In this document: piece after piece, positions 19,638 through 31,376 of the stretch
Layout of the letters: each line of letters starts with the position of its first letter
How positions within the stretch are numbered: the stretch's first letter is position 1
The notes under the pieces: model-generated
What the model was told of the DNA's origin: nothing
The model's input: the letters and a program-made list of their open reading frames with translations, nothing else
The model's database searches: none
Source: Crocodylus rhombifer
Taxonomy: Eukaryota > Chordata > Crocodylia > Crocodylidae
Direction of reading: 5' to 3'
DNA length: 64,000 nt
Assembly (NCBI GenBank): GCA_038503035.1
Contig: JAVSML010020360.1
Span: 1-64,000 of the forward strand
Position numbers and translations under genes: made by a program

Positions 19638-22600
19638 CCTTGTTTAATTTTCTAAATCTGCAGTGTGGAACCTTTTTATTTTTGCATATGCAGTTTGTAA
19701 CTCTCAGCAACCAGAATGACATATTTATGTGTGTGATTATCAATTACAGTGCTATGAGTGATTAAATTTACACGTTCAAAACCTGACTGACTTGCACTGG
19801 CTGTTTTCCATTAAATAAAAAAGAAGCCCTTGTGCTTATATGGTATGCATAAATCAGTGGCTTGCTCTTAAAAATTAATGATTGCAGAATAATAATTTGT
19901 AACAGCAACATTCATATCAATTATTTTGCTGCTAAGAACTGTTCCTTCGTATGGTAAATGCTGATTGTAAAGGATGTGGGAGCTCCCTGTAATAATTTAT
20001 TAATATTATATGTTCTATTTGTTTGATTGTTACTGTGCTGTTTGCTATATGATTACAAAGGATTAATTCAAGCAGAGGTTAGTTGCACAATACACAGGAA
20101 AGGGAGCAATAGCTTTAGATATCTCCATGTCTGGGTACTTAAATGACAATGCACTTGTCATTCATTTTGAATTTTTACTTCTGACCACACTGAGTTTAGG
20201 ACTCAGCATTGGTTAGGCATGGGGAGATTAAGATAAGGTTTCAGCTTGTAACCATAGTGGATAGCCAAGCAGAAAAAACTGGAGCAAAAAACTCTGAATG
20301 GGTAAAAAGATGGGTCCCCAAGAGAAGGGAAAATATGCTAAGACTATTGGAAACGGACTGAACTCCCAGACAGTGGGCTGGCTGAGGTTAAACAGGTCTC
20401 CCTAGATGTTTATGCATGTAAATATTATTTGCATTTAAGTCATTATGCTATCCTTTGTTCCCACTGGTAAGGTTAAAAATACTTTTTCTGACAAGGCCAT
20501 TTATTTACTGGTCAGTTCCTGAAGGGAAGAACTCCAGGACACCAATCTGGTATCCCTAGGATAAGAGGCTGACCTTCTGAGGTAGACTCCAGATTCCAGA
20601 GAAAAACCAAAGATGCAGTTAGTGCTGAACTGTTAACGTTATAAGCAGTCTGAGACCGCTTATCTTTTAGATGCATCATCATTTTCAGGCATTTTCTTAT
20701 TAAATGCATAGATAGCTCTCTCAGTTGCAAAGAAAAACATGAACTTGAATCAAGTGTAACCTGTGTTGCACTGTTCTGCATCTACAGATTCAGAAATAAC
20801 AGCTGTCAGAGGTGTGATTGGCCCTGTGTAACTCAATGGCATGTCAACTTGAAGATCCACTCTACTGGAAGATTCAATTAATATTTTCTCAACTGAGAAC
20901 CTCAGTTGTGCGATATGGAATGGAACAGGTCCAACCTATCCAGCCAAAGGCATACAGCTATTGAATACTATTGACTGTCTCGGAAAAAAGAGGACTCCTC
21001 CTACTTCCTTGTTCCTCTCCAGAGTAAGAAAGGACTCTTCTTGTTGGCCCTAGGGAAGAGAAACAGAGGTGCCTGGGTTGCTGCCTTCCCTGCTCCCTCC
21101 CGCCCCCCACTGCCCCCACCCTCTGCTCCTCACACAGACATCTTTGCCACTCCAAGAAGAAGGAATTGTTACAGTATGAGGACTGGCCTGCTCATATCAT
21201 GGTGGGGCTAGAGAGCTGGATTACCTTAACTCAGCCCTGTAAAAGTATAAGTAACTGCAGGCCAAATACTGTCTTTATTTATTCATTATTCAGGGAAAGC
21301 TTGCCATGACTTGAAGAACTGCACAGTTCTTGGGCCTACTGGTGCTAATGGCAGTTATGCAGGAGGAGAATGTACCCCCCTTGGCTTCCATATCAAATGT
21401 TAACTTGGCAAACATGTTCCCAAACCTAAACAGCCAGCTTTAGTAATGGAAAAGTACAGCCAAGAACCATTTTGGCTCTGACTAGGAATGAATGAGTGAG
21501 TTGAGATAAAATAAGAACTGACCTGCACTTGATCATGATCTTTCCTAAGATTAGTAAAAATTTATTTTCATATGTCTCTGCACTTGAGTGATCTCTGTAG
21601 AGACCAAGGTTATAGGTTCTCTGGAAATGCCAATTAGGCAGACAGTGCCTGATTTTGGCTGGCACAAGAAAGAAATTGCTCAAATATTATAAGATGGGCT
21701 TGAGCCAAAAGTTTGACTCCAAATTCTGCCCCCGGAAACAATCTGAAGACTGGATTTATAGTTAGAGGTTTGGATCTCTCTCTAAAAGAAAAGCTATTCC
21801 TGCAGTCTTTCTACCCCTGCTAAATCCCAGCTGTAGTGGAAATCTGAAAACTGATCTTCTCTTGAGATTTTCTACCTCCCACTTTTGCTGTAGGATGTAC
21901 AGATGTGCTATCTCAGTTCACAGGCAGTTCAGTAATCTGGTAAAAGAAATTAACCCAAAACTCAATGTTCGCAGAGCAATCTGAGCTATCTGAAATTTTC
22001 TGGGGGTACACCCCCCCAGCACTCAGTTTTGCTGAACAGTTTAGGACTGGTAAATAAAACCAGATATGACCACAAATGTTGGGACAAATCATGTTCCATG
22101 TGACACCCATTTTAATAACAAAGGACAGAACTGGCCAGTTTTCATCTCTTTCTGGGATGCACTTAGTAGATTTGGGCTCTCCTGAATATGTAACGTGTAT
22201 TTCAAGTCCATCCATTTTAAACTTTTTTTAGTGTTGCTACATCCTTTTTAGGTCAGTGTTCATATTTCTGCTCAAGGAATCATTCCTAGTATTTTAAAAC
22301 AGATGGTCTGAACATAATCCACATAAATAGTAGATTGGCACTGCCAGTCATGATGGCATGTGTAGAAAAGAGCTGGCTTATGCAACAATATTTAAAGATT
22401 AGCAATCTGGGACACTATAAATGGCAGTACCTCTTGCCACTGCATCTCCTACTGGTGCTGTGGCAGTCAAATAAAGCCATGGCATCTATGAAACACAGGA
22501 TTCCACTGTACTCGCTTCCAAAGAACAGCTAAATTTGACTGGATGTGCCCCCTGAATACAACAGGGGAAGAGAAGAATCTGCCAGTGGCAAGGAGGTAGG

Positions 22601-25074
22601 AAACCCACCCTCTTATGTTGGCAATGGGATCAACATGTGCAGTGTCATAACCACTCCTACCAGGAATAGCTTAGGATTTCTCTGCTGAAACCAAGGACTG
22701 TCACTAATATAAAACATGCAATTATTTAAAATGACATGTAATGAGTGTCCAGTGGGACCTGGGAGCTTATTTGCATATTTTGTAAGCACTCTCAGTGTAT
22801 ATGAGCCTGGCAGCTGACCCCTTTGCAGCTGTGACTGGCATGAGTTGCAACTGATTGGATATCCTTCCGAACCGCCAATTACATACCTCAAGCTTTGTCA
22901 GAAGCTGCACATGCCTCGGCTCTCTGGCCCTAGAAAGCTCACTCCTTCCTACTGACAGGACTAGTGGTCTGACTCATCTTTGACTGTCTGGCCAATTCTT
23001 TTGAATTCTAGGACTAGCACACTAACTTGGATAACTCTCCTTTTAGGATCATGCTTGTTGGAAGCTATTAGCCTATGTTACACTACTGCCTCAAGATTAA
23101 GTCCAGCTCCTCCTTAGCTACAGGAACATCAAGGACCTGGCTGTGTTTACTGGGGGCACTGGAAGTTTTTTGTGTGTCACCTGTAGATGCACAGATCCTT
23201 ATTTATATCCCCTTTAGTAAAATTCCCACTGACTTCAGAAGGAGCATGATCAGACCCAAGTAGCACCCCGTAAAAACTACACTTGATCTTAAACAAAAAA
23301 ATAAAAATAACAACAGGAAGACTGTCAGTGTAGCTTCTACTGTTGCTCTAAGGGAGTGGACAGAATGCTGGTTCAAATCACAGAGCTAATAAAGGACATA
23401 TTTGGAATTTTAGTAGCCTGCCAAAAGGCTGAAATCTTCAAGAGTAATACTAACCCTTTGAGAGTTTACATGTGATGTACATTCGCAAGTTGTGAAGTCT
23501 GCCCACAATGCTTGTTTAACCACATGACACTTCAGTAGAACAACCAGGCACATGTTTTAAGTACCAGTGCTGACTTTTCTGAAATGCCTCAAGGGTACTG
23601 AAGTAGTTTATCCAGGACCAGGAAAAGAGAAATCTGTTAAAATCAGGAAAAGCATCCTAAGGCCATTACAGTGGATGTAGAAATGTAAAACATTTCTTGA
23701 GCAAGCTGCAACACACCAAAGGAAAAACCACTTAAAACATCTTCAGATTATCAAAGTCAGAGATGATTTGATAGAACCTTACAAATCCCATAATCTGCTA
23801 TAAGTAGTAGCTAAGACCTTGGCTTCACCCATGTGTCTGCAAGTGGGGAAGAAGCAAGAGGATAATTTATCCAAGTCCAGGGTAATGAAGTGTTAACAAA
23901 AACCATATGAAGTTATTACTACAACCACAGGCCACAGAATGAAAAAGGGGAGAGATCTCTGGAGACCTACCTATTTTTAAGTCATCTTCTACTTCATAGT
24001 TCACCTGAAGGCGTCCACCAAAGGAGGAGGAAAAGCAATTGAAATTAAGTGATTCATTAGTCCTAATGAACAATGCTCATCATATTGTCTCTAAAACACA
24101 GTCAGCTGACATTGATATATATGTACTTTATCTCATTCTTCCCAACTTTATTAGGTACATATGTCTACAGCAGACACAAATGAAACATTCTACAACTAGG
24201 CTCCAAGCCAAAAACTAATTTATTCTTTAATGTGGTAGTGATTACTTGGTGGTTCCTTGAACAGAGATGACAGGTCTGAGCTAATGGAGTTGTACTGTAA
24301 GTTAATATAAATCATGACAGAGCAATTAATTACAGAAACCACTGCAAATCCCTTTGTTAGTTTTCCCCATCACCAGAAGGATTTAATAATGTTCATTTTG
24401 CTAAGTTCCAGTGACATTTACAAGTCTTAAACCATTTTTAATCAAATCAATATCACTGGCTGCTAAATTTAGTTGTGCTTTGCTAGCAAGTCCTGGAATG
24501 CATCGATACTAATGTTTCCTACCTTCTGTTCAAATGAATCATACTGACGCCCCACACTTCCTCTTCATTTGTTTACATTGAGTAATTGGACTAAAAAAAT
24601 TTAACAGCTTAAGAAATTGGTATATAGGAAAGAGTGAAGATCCAGCAAGCCAGCCCATAGATAGATACTATTTAGTGATTATGTGCCTATCACTTAGTCT
24701 AAACATAAGACAAACCTGAGATTAATTTTCCTTAATTGGGTAAAAGAAAGTGTTCCGAGACACAGGAGCCATTCTGCTTGGAAAATGGGATAGGGATGGA
24801 GATCACTGGGCAAAGTAGTGGGAGCAGTGATCACTATTTCAATCACTGTCACCCTTAAGCCCAGATCCTCAAAGATATTTAGGTGCCAAATGCCTATTAA
24901 AATAAATGAGCATCCATGGTTATAACTGTTATTTCTGTATATTACTTATAATACATTAGGGCCTTTGAGAATCTTGCAAATTCCACTGCAGGGTAAACTT
25001 CGGTTTCTCTGTATTTGATATTTGCAGATGTAAAATTAAGATAATCATACACTGTCTCTCACATCTGTTTAGAT
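19638..25074. other. 5.4 kb of unique AT-rich DNA without a gene
   Basis: I examined this stretch on both strands. It has only short frames without motifs or convincing splice contexts (for example 21913-22215 and 22613-22891 on the minus strand). It is consistent with intron or intergenic DNA. I see no clear LINE or DNA-transposon ends. Confidence 0.5.
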
Positions 25075-25418
25075 CAAGGGTGATGAACCTCTGGTCCACA
25101 GGCCAGATCTGGACCAGAGTACCATGTCATATGGCCCTCATAGCTCCCCATGGGTCTGGAAATCTGGAAGTGGGGGAGCAGTGCTACTACTTTCCTGTTG
25201 CCAAATTTCCGGACCCCTGAGAAGCCCCAGGCTGGATCCAGCACCCAATACCAACATACATGGAGAGACGGGAGTGGGACCAGGCTTCAGGGCTCAATCC
25301 CACTGTGGAGAGCCAGAATGGGGCAGTGCTGGGCCCTTAAAACCTAATCCCAGTGCATCATGGGTGGGGTGGGGCAGTGAAGGGTCCCCATGACCCAATC
25401 CCAGCATGCAGGGGACAA
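25075..25418 (+). mobile_element. hAT-like element, left end only
   Basis: CAAGGGTGATGAACCTCTGG followed by ccacaggccagatctgg resembles the left end of Charlie-type MITEs. No matching inverted right end was found before the next element, so it is probably truncated. It contains GC-rich non-coding sequence. Confidence 0.45.
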
Positions 25419-25712
25419 ATCAATTCAGCTGAATCTGATTCAGAGATTCAGCTGCCACCGAATTGGCTGAATCTCCAAATCAAACAGGCCTTATCCTCTG
25501 CCTGCTTTCCCAGCCCCATCAATGGCCAACCCACATGGCACCAGTGTCCTGGCACTTTAAAAAAAAAAAAGCCCTGCACTCACTGGCTCCTGCCAGGCAG
25601 GGGAGCAATTCCCACTGCCCCACGCTGTGTGAGGGGATCTGCCGCAAGCCCCCAGAAGCCCTGAGGGCCACTGCTGCAGCCAATGAGCATGGGACAATAT
25701 CAATAATAAAAA
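25419..25712 (+). mobile_element. Fragment of the TAGG-TGCAAAGC foldback family
   Basis: It matches the left interior of the element at 25720-26689 (attcagagattcagctgcc, then ctgcctgctttcccagcc, an A-run, and ctcactggctcctgccagg). Both terminal repeats are missing. Confidence 0.6.
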
Positions 25713-25719
25713 AAATAAG

Positions 25720-26689
25720 TAGGCCTATGCAAAGCAGCTAGTATTTGCTTCACATTCAGCCAGTTTGGAGGACATTGATTTGATTCAGTGATTTGAATCA
25801 CTGTCCCAAATTGATTTGGCTGAATCTAATTCAGAGATTCTGCTGCTGCTGAATCGGCTGTATCTCTGAATTGGACAGGCCCTATCCGCTGCCCACTCTC
25901 CCAACCAGGTCAATGGCTGCCTCAACAGGCCCCAGATCCCGGCTCTTAAAAAAATACAAAATCCCTGTACTCACCGCCTCCTGCCAGGTGGTGGGAGCAA
26001 TCCCCGCTGCCCCCAGTGCCCTGCACTGCATGGGGGAGGCTCTGTCACGAACCCCCAGAAGCCCTGACACCTGCTGCTGAAGCCGGTGAGTGCAGGGCTT
26101 CTTATTTTTCTTAAAACACCAGGACACTGGGCCAGGCAGGGCAGCCGTTGACAGGGTTGAGACAGTGGGCAGGGGATGGGGGCTTGTGGCAGAGCCCCCC
26201 CATGCAGGATGGGGCAGTGGGGGGTTAGCGGGGATGCCCCCCCCCGGCCAGGCAGCAGCTAGTGAGTGCAGGGCCTTTTTTTTTTTAAGAGCCGGGATGC
26301 TGGGGCTCGATGGGGCAGCCATTGGCCAGGCTGGGAGAGTGGGCAGGGGTTGGGGGGTGCTCAGGGGGGCTGCAGGAGTAGGCAAGGAATGGGGCCTGGT
26401 GGGGGTCCCTCCATGGTCCCCTTCAACCTTACTCCAGTCCTCCCACTCCACCCCCTACTTACTGGCATGGAGCCCAGGTCCAGCTCCCTGCAGCAGCAAG
26501 CAGGGACTGCTCAGATTGCCAAATCTCTAAATCTTTCTCCAAATCTTTTCCAAATCAATTTGGAGTCTTCAGATTGTTTCAGACCTTTTTATTGGTCTCC
26601 CAATTCTATTTGGATTCAGAGATTCAGCCGCCGAATTGGGCCAAATCTCCTCCGAATCAAATCAGCACCTGAAGCTTCACACAGTCCTA
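25720..26689. mobile_element. Foldback DNA element with TAGG-TGCAAAGC ends
   Basis: The left end TAGGCCTATGCAAAGC pairs with the right end gaagcttcacacagtccta. The interior is strongly palindromic: the block with gcccactctcccaaccagg and cccggctcttaaaaaaa (about 25890-25960) is the inverted copy of about 26270-26345, including a poly-T tract followed by aagagccgggatgc. A second copy lies at 53197-56905, where it is split by CR1-F. No clear target duplication flanks this copy. There is no transposase. Confidence 0.75.
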
Positions 26690-27005
26690 CAGGGCGCTAT
26701 CATAATGCAGATGGCAACTACAGAAATATATCTTGCAAACAACTAGCTAGGAGCACAGATGCATACAGGAGACTACATTTTGGTATGTGTCACTCCCACA
26801 ATGCACCACACAAAGCAGCTGACTGTAGGCTTCCACCACACCAGTCACATAAAAATGAATTTACCTCGCATATAATGAATTTTTGGTATAAAAGGGTCAT
26901 TGCATAAGAGTAAATTTGCACATATAGAACCCACATAAAGTGAGGGAAACCTGTATATATTTCCAAAATAATACAGCCAGTTTCTGAATTTTTCAACAAA
27001 CTAAT
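26690..27005. other. Gene-free spacer
   Basis: No recognisable feature is visible. Confidence 0.4.
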
Positions 27006-27084
27006 TTAGCAGAGATATCTAATTTTACTGTGTAAAACTACAGCATGGGAATATATTGGTTCTGGATTGTTTTTTACTCTACCC

Positions 27085-27228
27085 TTAACAACAACAGAAT
27101 CTGAAGAGGTTTGACATGCTGTTGCATTTAGATCAGTCTCCTTTTCTTCATACTTAATGAACACATTCACAACAATGGTTCTTAGATCTCTGACATCCTC
27201 AGGAGACTGTGCACAGGTCATGGACTAA
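27085..27228 (-). pseudogene. Possible coding exon of unknown identity (weak)
   Basis: On the minus strand a frame encodes CAQSPEDVRDLRTIVVNVF and then IKYEEKETDLNATACQ. The amino-acid composition looks like a soluble protein, and the segment is preceded by a possible acceptor (gttcttag at about 27229-27236) and followed by a poor donor (ggtagagt). I do not recognise the family. The donor departs from consensus and the neighbouring DNA is AT-rich, so a chance frame is quite possible. Confidence 0.15.
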
Positions 27229-27247
27229 GAACATGACCGCATAAGCA

Positions 27248-27385
27248 TTGAATAATAATAATAATAAAAAAATAAAAGTATAACTTCAAAGGCATTGCCT
27301 AGCTTCAAGGTCTGTGCTTGAGAAACCTCATGGCAAGTTCCTCCTTATTTATTTTATTTCATTTATTTATTTAATTAATTTTGGT
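27248..27385. repeat. (AAT)n and (TTTA)n simple repeats
   Basis: A run of aataataataat lies near 27248-27265, and tatttattttatttcatttatttattta lies near 27345-27385. Both are low-complexity AT tracts. Confidence 0.8.
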
Positions 27386-28260
27386 GCAATTCAGCAACAA
27401 TGTTGTATATAGCTTCTTCGTCTGTGAACTGTGTGCAATTCCCTGTAGACTGGGAAAGATTGCTGAAGACTTTTTTAATATTATTTTTTTGCAACCATAA
27501 AAACAAAATATCAAGATCTAAAGGAAGAAGAAAGAGGGGAAAAAAAGAAAGCCCCAACTTTAAAAAATAAAATTACTCCCACTGAGGTTCAAAAGCTGGA
27601 CTGAGCCAGCTTATCTGCTGTTTCTATTAATGTTAGCTCTTTGGGTAAATAGTATAGATTGGTAACTAGAGTTTCATTTCTTTTGTCCTTCCCCTGGACA
27701 ATTGCTTTCCATTTTACCTTCGATGACACCAAGTCATTGTGACAGAAGCCCCCCAGACCTCTCTGTGTTTCTGTAATAACTTAAATTCCACTTTCCCAGA
27801 GTGCTGTAAGATGTCAAGCTTTTATGTCCTGAGCTGCTTCATTAAGCCCTAATGGAAAATTTCTCTCCAAATTTTAAGAATTATCCTACCCCCATGAACA
27901 AACAATGACAATATATGGATTAAGAATGACCTCTAATACATTTGTCTTTAATGCAGGAATCACTGTAAAATTTATTGCTTTTTCCCCTTTAGTGAAAAAG
28001 TCTCCCTGTGCAGAATTCAACACACACAAAGTATAAGTCATATTCAAATGTGAAACTGCAAGTAAAGATGTTTTATTTAAAATGCAGCTATGCTGGAGGC
28101 TCAGACCAATTTGAAATTCAATTTGCATGATAATTCAAAAAATAATAATGCTCTAATTAGGATGTTTGTGTGTATGTGTGTTTACAGACATAAAATTTGC
28201 TCCAAAAATCATCAAATACAATTTGATTTTCTGTGCATAATAGGAGTTTAGGAGCTCCAT
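27386..28260. other. Gene-free AT-rich DNA
   Basis: No domain-bearing frame or repeat family is recognised. Confidence 0.5.
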
Positions 28261-28267
28261 CACTTGA

Positions 28268-29210
28268 AGGAAATTGCAAAGAGGTTGGACGAGGGGGTGA
28301 AAAGCACCTTGTTCAAGTTTGCAGAGGACACTAAGATGTGGGGAGAAGTGAGCACACTAGAAGAGAGGGACAGGCTACAACTAGATCTCAACAGGTTACA
28401 GGGGTGGGTGGATGAGAATAGGATGGGTTTCAATATGGAAAAGTGCAAGGTGTTGCACCTGGGGAGGAAGAACCAGCAGCATACCTACAGGCTGGGGAAC
28501 TCCCTTCTCATCAGCACAGAGGCAGAAAAGGATCTTGGAGTCACTATTGATTCCAAGATGAACATGGGCCGACAGTGTGGGGATGCAGTCAGGAAGGCTA
28601 ACCACACTTTGTCATGCATCCACAGATACATCATGACCAGTTCCAAGGAGGTGATTCTCCCCCTCTATGTGACATTGGTCAGGCCACAGTTGGTGTACTA
28701 TGTCCAGTTCAGGGTGCTGCACTTCAGGAGGGATGCAGACAGCATCAAGAGGGTCCAGAGGAGGGCTACTCTTCAAGGGGCAGCAAGGCGGACCCTACAA
28801 GGAGAGGCTATGGGACCTAAACCTGTTCAGCCTCCACAAGAGAAGGCTGAGAGGGGATCTGGTGGACACCTATAAACTTGCCAAGGGGGGCCAGCAGGCA
28901 ACAGGAGAGTCCCTGTTCCCCCAAGCACTACTGGGGGTAACAAGGAACAACAGCCATAAGTTGACTGAGAGTAGATTCAGGGTAGATATCAGGAAGCACT
29001 ACTTCACTGTCAGGGTGGCTAGGAGCTGGAACCAACTTCCAAGGGAAGTGGTGCTCACCTGAACCCTGGGGGTCTTCAAAAGGAGGCTAGACAGTCACCT
29101 TGCTGGGGGTCACTTGACCCCAGCATCCTTTTCTGTCCATGGCAGGGGTCGGACTAGATGATCTGCTTAGGTCCCTTCTGACCCTACCAACTATGAAACT
29201 ATGAAACGAT
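28268..29210 (+). mobile_element. CR1-D: 3' part of a CR1 LINE
   Basis: A 5'-truncated CR1 begins just before the RT catalytic box and ends in the 3' tail actatgaaactatgaaa. The 3' UTR has ggtcggactagatgatct. The target duplication is not clear. It is close in sequence to B2 and F, and one frameshift plus stops separate the coding parts. Confidence 0.88.
28270..29101 (+). pseudogene. CR1-D ORF2 C-terminal half
   Basis: It encodes KFAEDTKMWGE, where the first aspartate of FADD is glutamate. Then come RMGFNMEKCKVLHLGRKNQQ, KDLGVTIDSKMNM and LVRPQLVYYVQFRV. A frameshift at about 28770 moves the tail to another frame with [36 protein letters not shown] and SWNQLPREVVLT, then a stop. CR1 ORF2 identity is firm and the copy is inactive. 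Confidence 0.85.
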
Positions 29211-30142
29211 GGAGGAGAAGCACCAGAGGCAGGTGCTCTGGGTTAGGAAGAGGACAAGCCTGGGAAAGAAAGGCTGAGGCTGCAGGAGACCTATCCCAGA
29301 GTCCAATGCAATAATTTTTTTCTTTGTTTACTTTGTGTGATGATATACTGCATATGACTGGGGCAGGCTGGGAGGTGCTCCAGAGAGCAAAGTCCAGCAG
29401 ATTTACAGACCGCATACTACTGAGGCTAGCTAAGAGATGTTCAGTGAAGGGGCAAAATCGTGTCTGGAAAGGCCCTGAGGCAGCAACCTCCTAAGGCACG
29501 TTCCATTTAGAGTGACCAAACTAGGGTTAGGTGGATCTAAGTGCCCATCTATGTAGATATCTCGGGAGGTTAAATCAGGCAAAATATGGCAGGCCCAATC
29601 TAAATTAGTTTACCTGAGAAATTGACCTAAGTTAGATCAGGAATGGGTTAGCTCAATCTACTGGATGTCTGCATGCATTCAGAGCACAGCCCCTAGAGCT
29701 GGGGAAGTCTAGCTTCTTTTCCTACCCTGCCTCCCCACGCCATCCTGACTGGGCTATTTTTAATGCCCCCCCCCCCCCAACCTTCCCACCACCAGATTTT
29801 TAACACCTCTGCTCCCTCCACCAATCCATCCACTCTTCCCACAGACCCGCCAGCCTCTGATTTCACCAATCTTCCACCCTCTACACCTACCAAACCCCAC
29901 TGCAGCATTTCCTCTTTTTTTTGTAGGGCTGTATGATTGGAGGTGTGGGGATATATTTATTTAACCTTCTTTGTGCCTCTGTTTCAGATTTTGAATTATT
30001 GGTTTGTTTGCAAGCTACTATGAGAATTAGAAGTGAGCCAAGATCCCTTTGTTTTATTTTTGCATCTCATTTTTCCTTTCTGCCTACTCAAAACATTTGA
30101 CAGACAGATGTATAACTGATCCCCTCCCATCCCCCTCTCCCT
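29211..30142. other. Gene-free; C-run and unclassified repeat-like text
   Basis: It contains a 13-base C-run at 29766-29778. The stretch 29500-29690, with repeated agtttacctgag and gttagatcag type words, may be a DNA-transposon relic, but I could not pair its ends. Confidence 0.4.
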
Positions 30143-30435
30143 CATTACACCAGTGATTCCCAAAGTTTGCAATACAAGAGTGGCAGAAGTATACCATGAA
30201 AAATGAGCCAGCTGAAGCCCCAACCAAGCCAGCTCCACACAACTGGATAGGGCCCTCACGAAGCTAGCTCCATATACCTGGATCAGGCCCTGGATGCACC
30301 AGCCCCATGCAACAGGATCGGGCCTCAGTTGTACCAACTCCACACAATTGGTTCAGGCCCATGGACCAGATGCCAGTTTTAATCCAGAAACAGTGTGCCC
30401 CAGGTACCAAAAGTTTGGGAAACACAGCATTACAT
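30143..30435 (+). mobile_element. 277-bp hAT-type MITE with 8-bp target duplication
   Basis: The element spans 30151-30427, starts CAGTGATTCCCAAAGTTTG and ends with the inverted AAAGTTTGGGAAACACAG. Flanks cattacac (30143-30150) and cattacat (30428-30435) match at 7 of 8 positions. The interior carries about four degenerate tandem units of about 40 bp, each with agctccacacaactggat-like then cagggccct-like words. The end sequence is typical of Charlie-type hAT elements. It is non-coding. Confidence 0.85.
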
Positions 30436-31290
30436 TGTGTTAGTGTTCCAAATTAGGAGGTGTTTTCCAGTTCAAGTGGGAAGATATTACACCATTTCAA
30501 TCACTATTTTTCTTTCTCCTTGGAAGGAATAAACCATATGGTTCTTCTCTCAGTTGGTAAGTACTCTAATGGAAGTCTCTGGAATATAACTATACAGATG
30601 TGCCTTCAAGCAGAATTGGATTTATTACTACAGAAACATCCCTTCATCTCTTACTTCGTTATACAAAATATCTATCCTAACGTACCCCCTAAACTGCTGG
30701 AGGAAAAATTCTACTGGCTGGGTTCCTGACTTTGTTTTCTCCTGACTGGGCTGACAGCAAGTGCAGAGACTTCCAATTTCAGCTGAGAGCAATGGAATTT
30801 GTGGTATTCAGACCTCCTGAGAAACAGGCTGTCTTTTTAGATAGCTAAACATGAAATCATAACTATTTTGGCACGTGAGCTAAAAACTGGGCAATTAATA
30901 TTGTTTCATTAATCATAAAAGATCTGTAAGAAGTGCCATTGGTGTGTAGGTGTCCATGGTATGCTACAGAAAGCAGATATAGACTGGATGGACAAAACAG
31001 ATGGATACTAGAAGTGGAAATGTATCTAGCATATTTAACCCTGAATAATACCAGACTGTGTGCATCAGAGGTGTAACAGGGCAGCTGCTGCCAGCAGCAA
31101 CAGTTACTTTTGCCTCCCAGGAACTGCTTCTTATACCTTTAGTCTTTTTGTCTAGATTCAGAAAGCTTTATAGATTCATAGCAACCAGATATACTGTGCT
31201 GGTAGGAAAGTAATAATTTTAATAAGCTTTATTATTTATAATCTAACAAGATTTTATTGTTTAAAAAAGAATCAAACGTGTATTAAGTAA
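30436..31290. other. Gene-free DNA
   Basis: A 90-codon plus-strand frame (30460-30729) has no motif and no splice context that I trust. Confidence 0.5.
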
Positions 31291-31291
31291 C

Positions 31292-31376
31292 CACTATTGC
31301 CACTGTCAGAGACAAGATACCGGGTTAGATGGACCACTGGTCTGACCCATTACAGCATTTCTTATGCTCTTTTGAT
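31292..31376 (+). mobile_element. CR1/L3-type 3'-end fragment
   Basis: gttagatggaccactggtct, then gacccattacagcatttctt and atgctctt, match the common CR1-type 3' tail of sauropsids. Only about 85 bp remain and no coding sequence is present. Confidence 0.7.

Noticed and set aside
23365..23400. ctggttcaaatcacag resembling a tRNA B box
   Set aside because: No A box at the right distance and no SINE body were found, so it is too weak to annotate.
25882..26451. 189-codon minus-strand frame rich in Pro
   Set aside because: It is an artefact of the foldback element's inverted modules. Homopolymer-encoded Lys and Phe runs mark it as non-coding.
31165..31190. tatagattcatagcaacc resembling a reversed CR1 3' end
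   Set aside because: The downstream sequence lacks the conserved CR1 3' UTR text.
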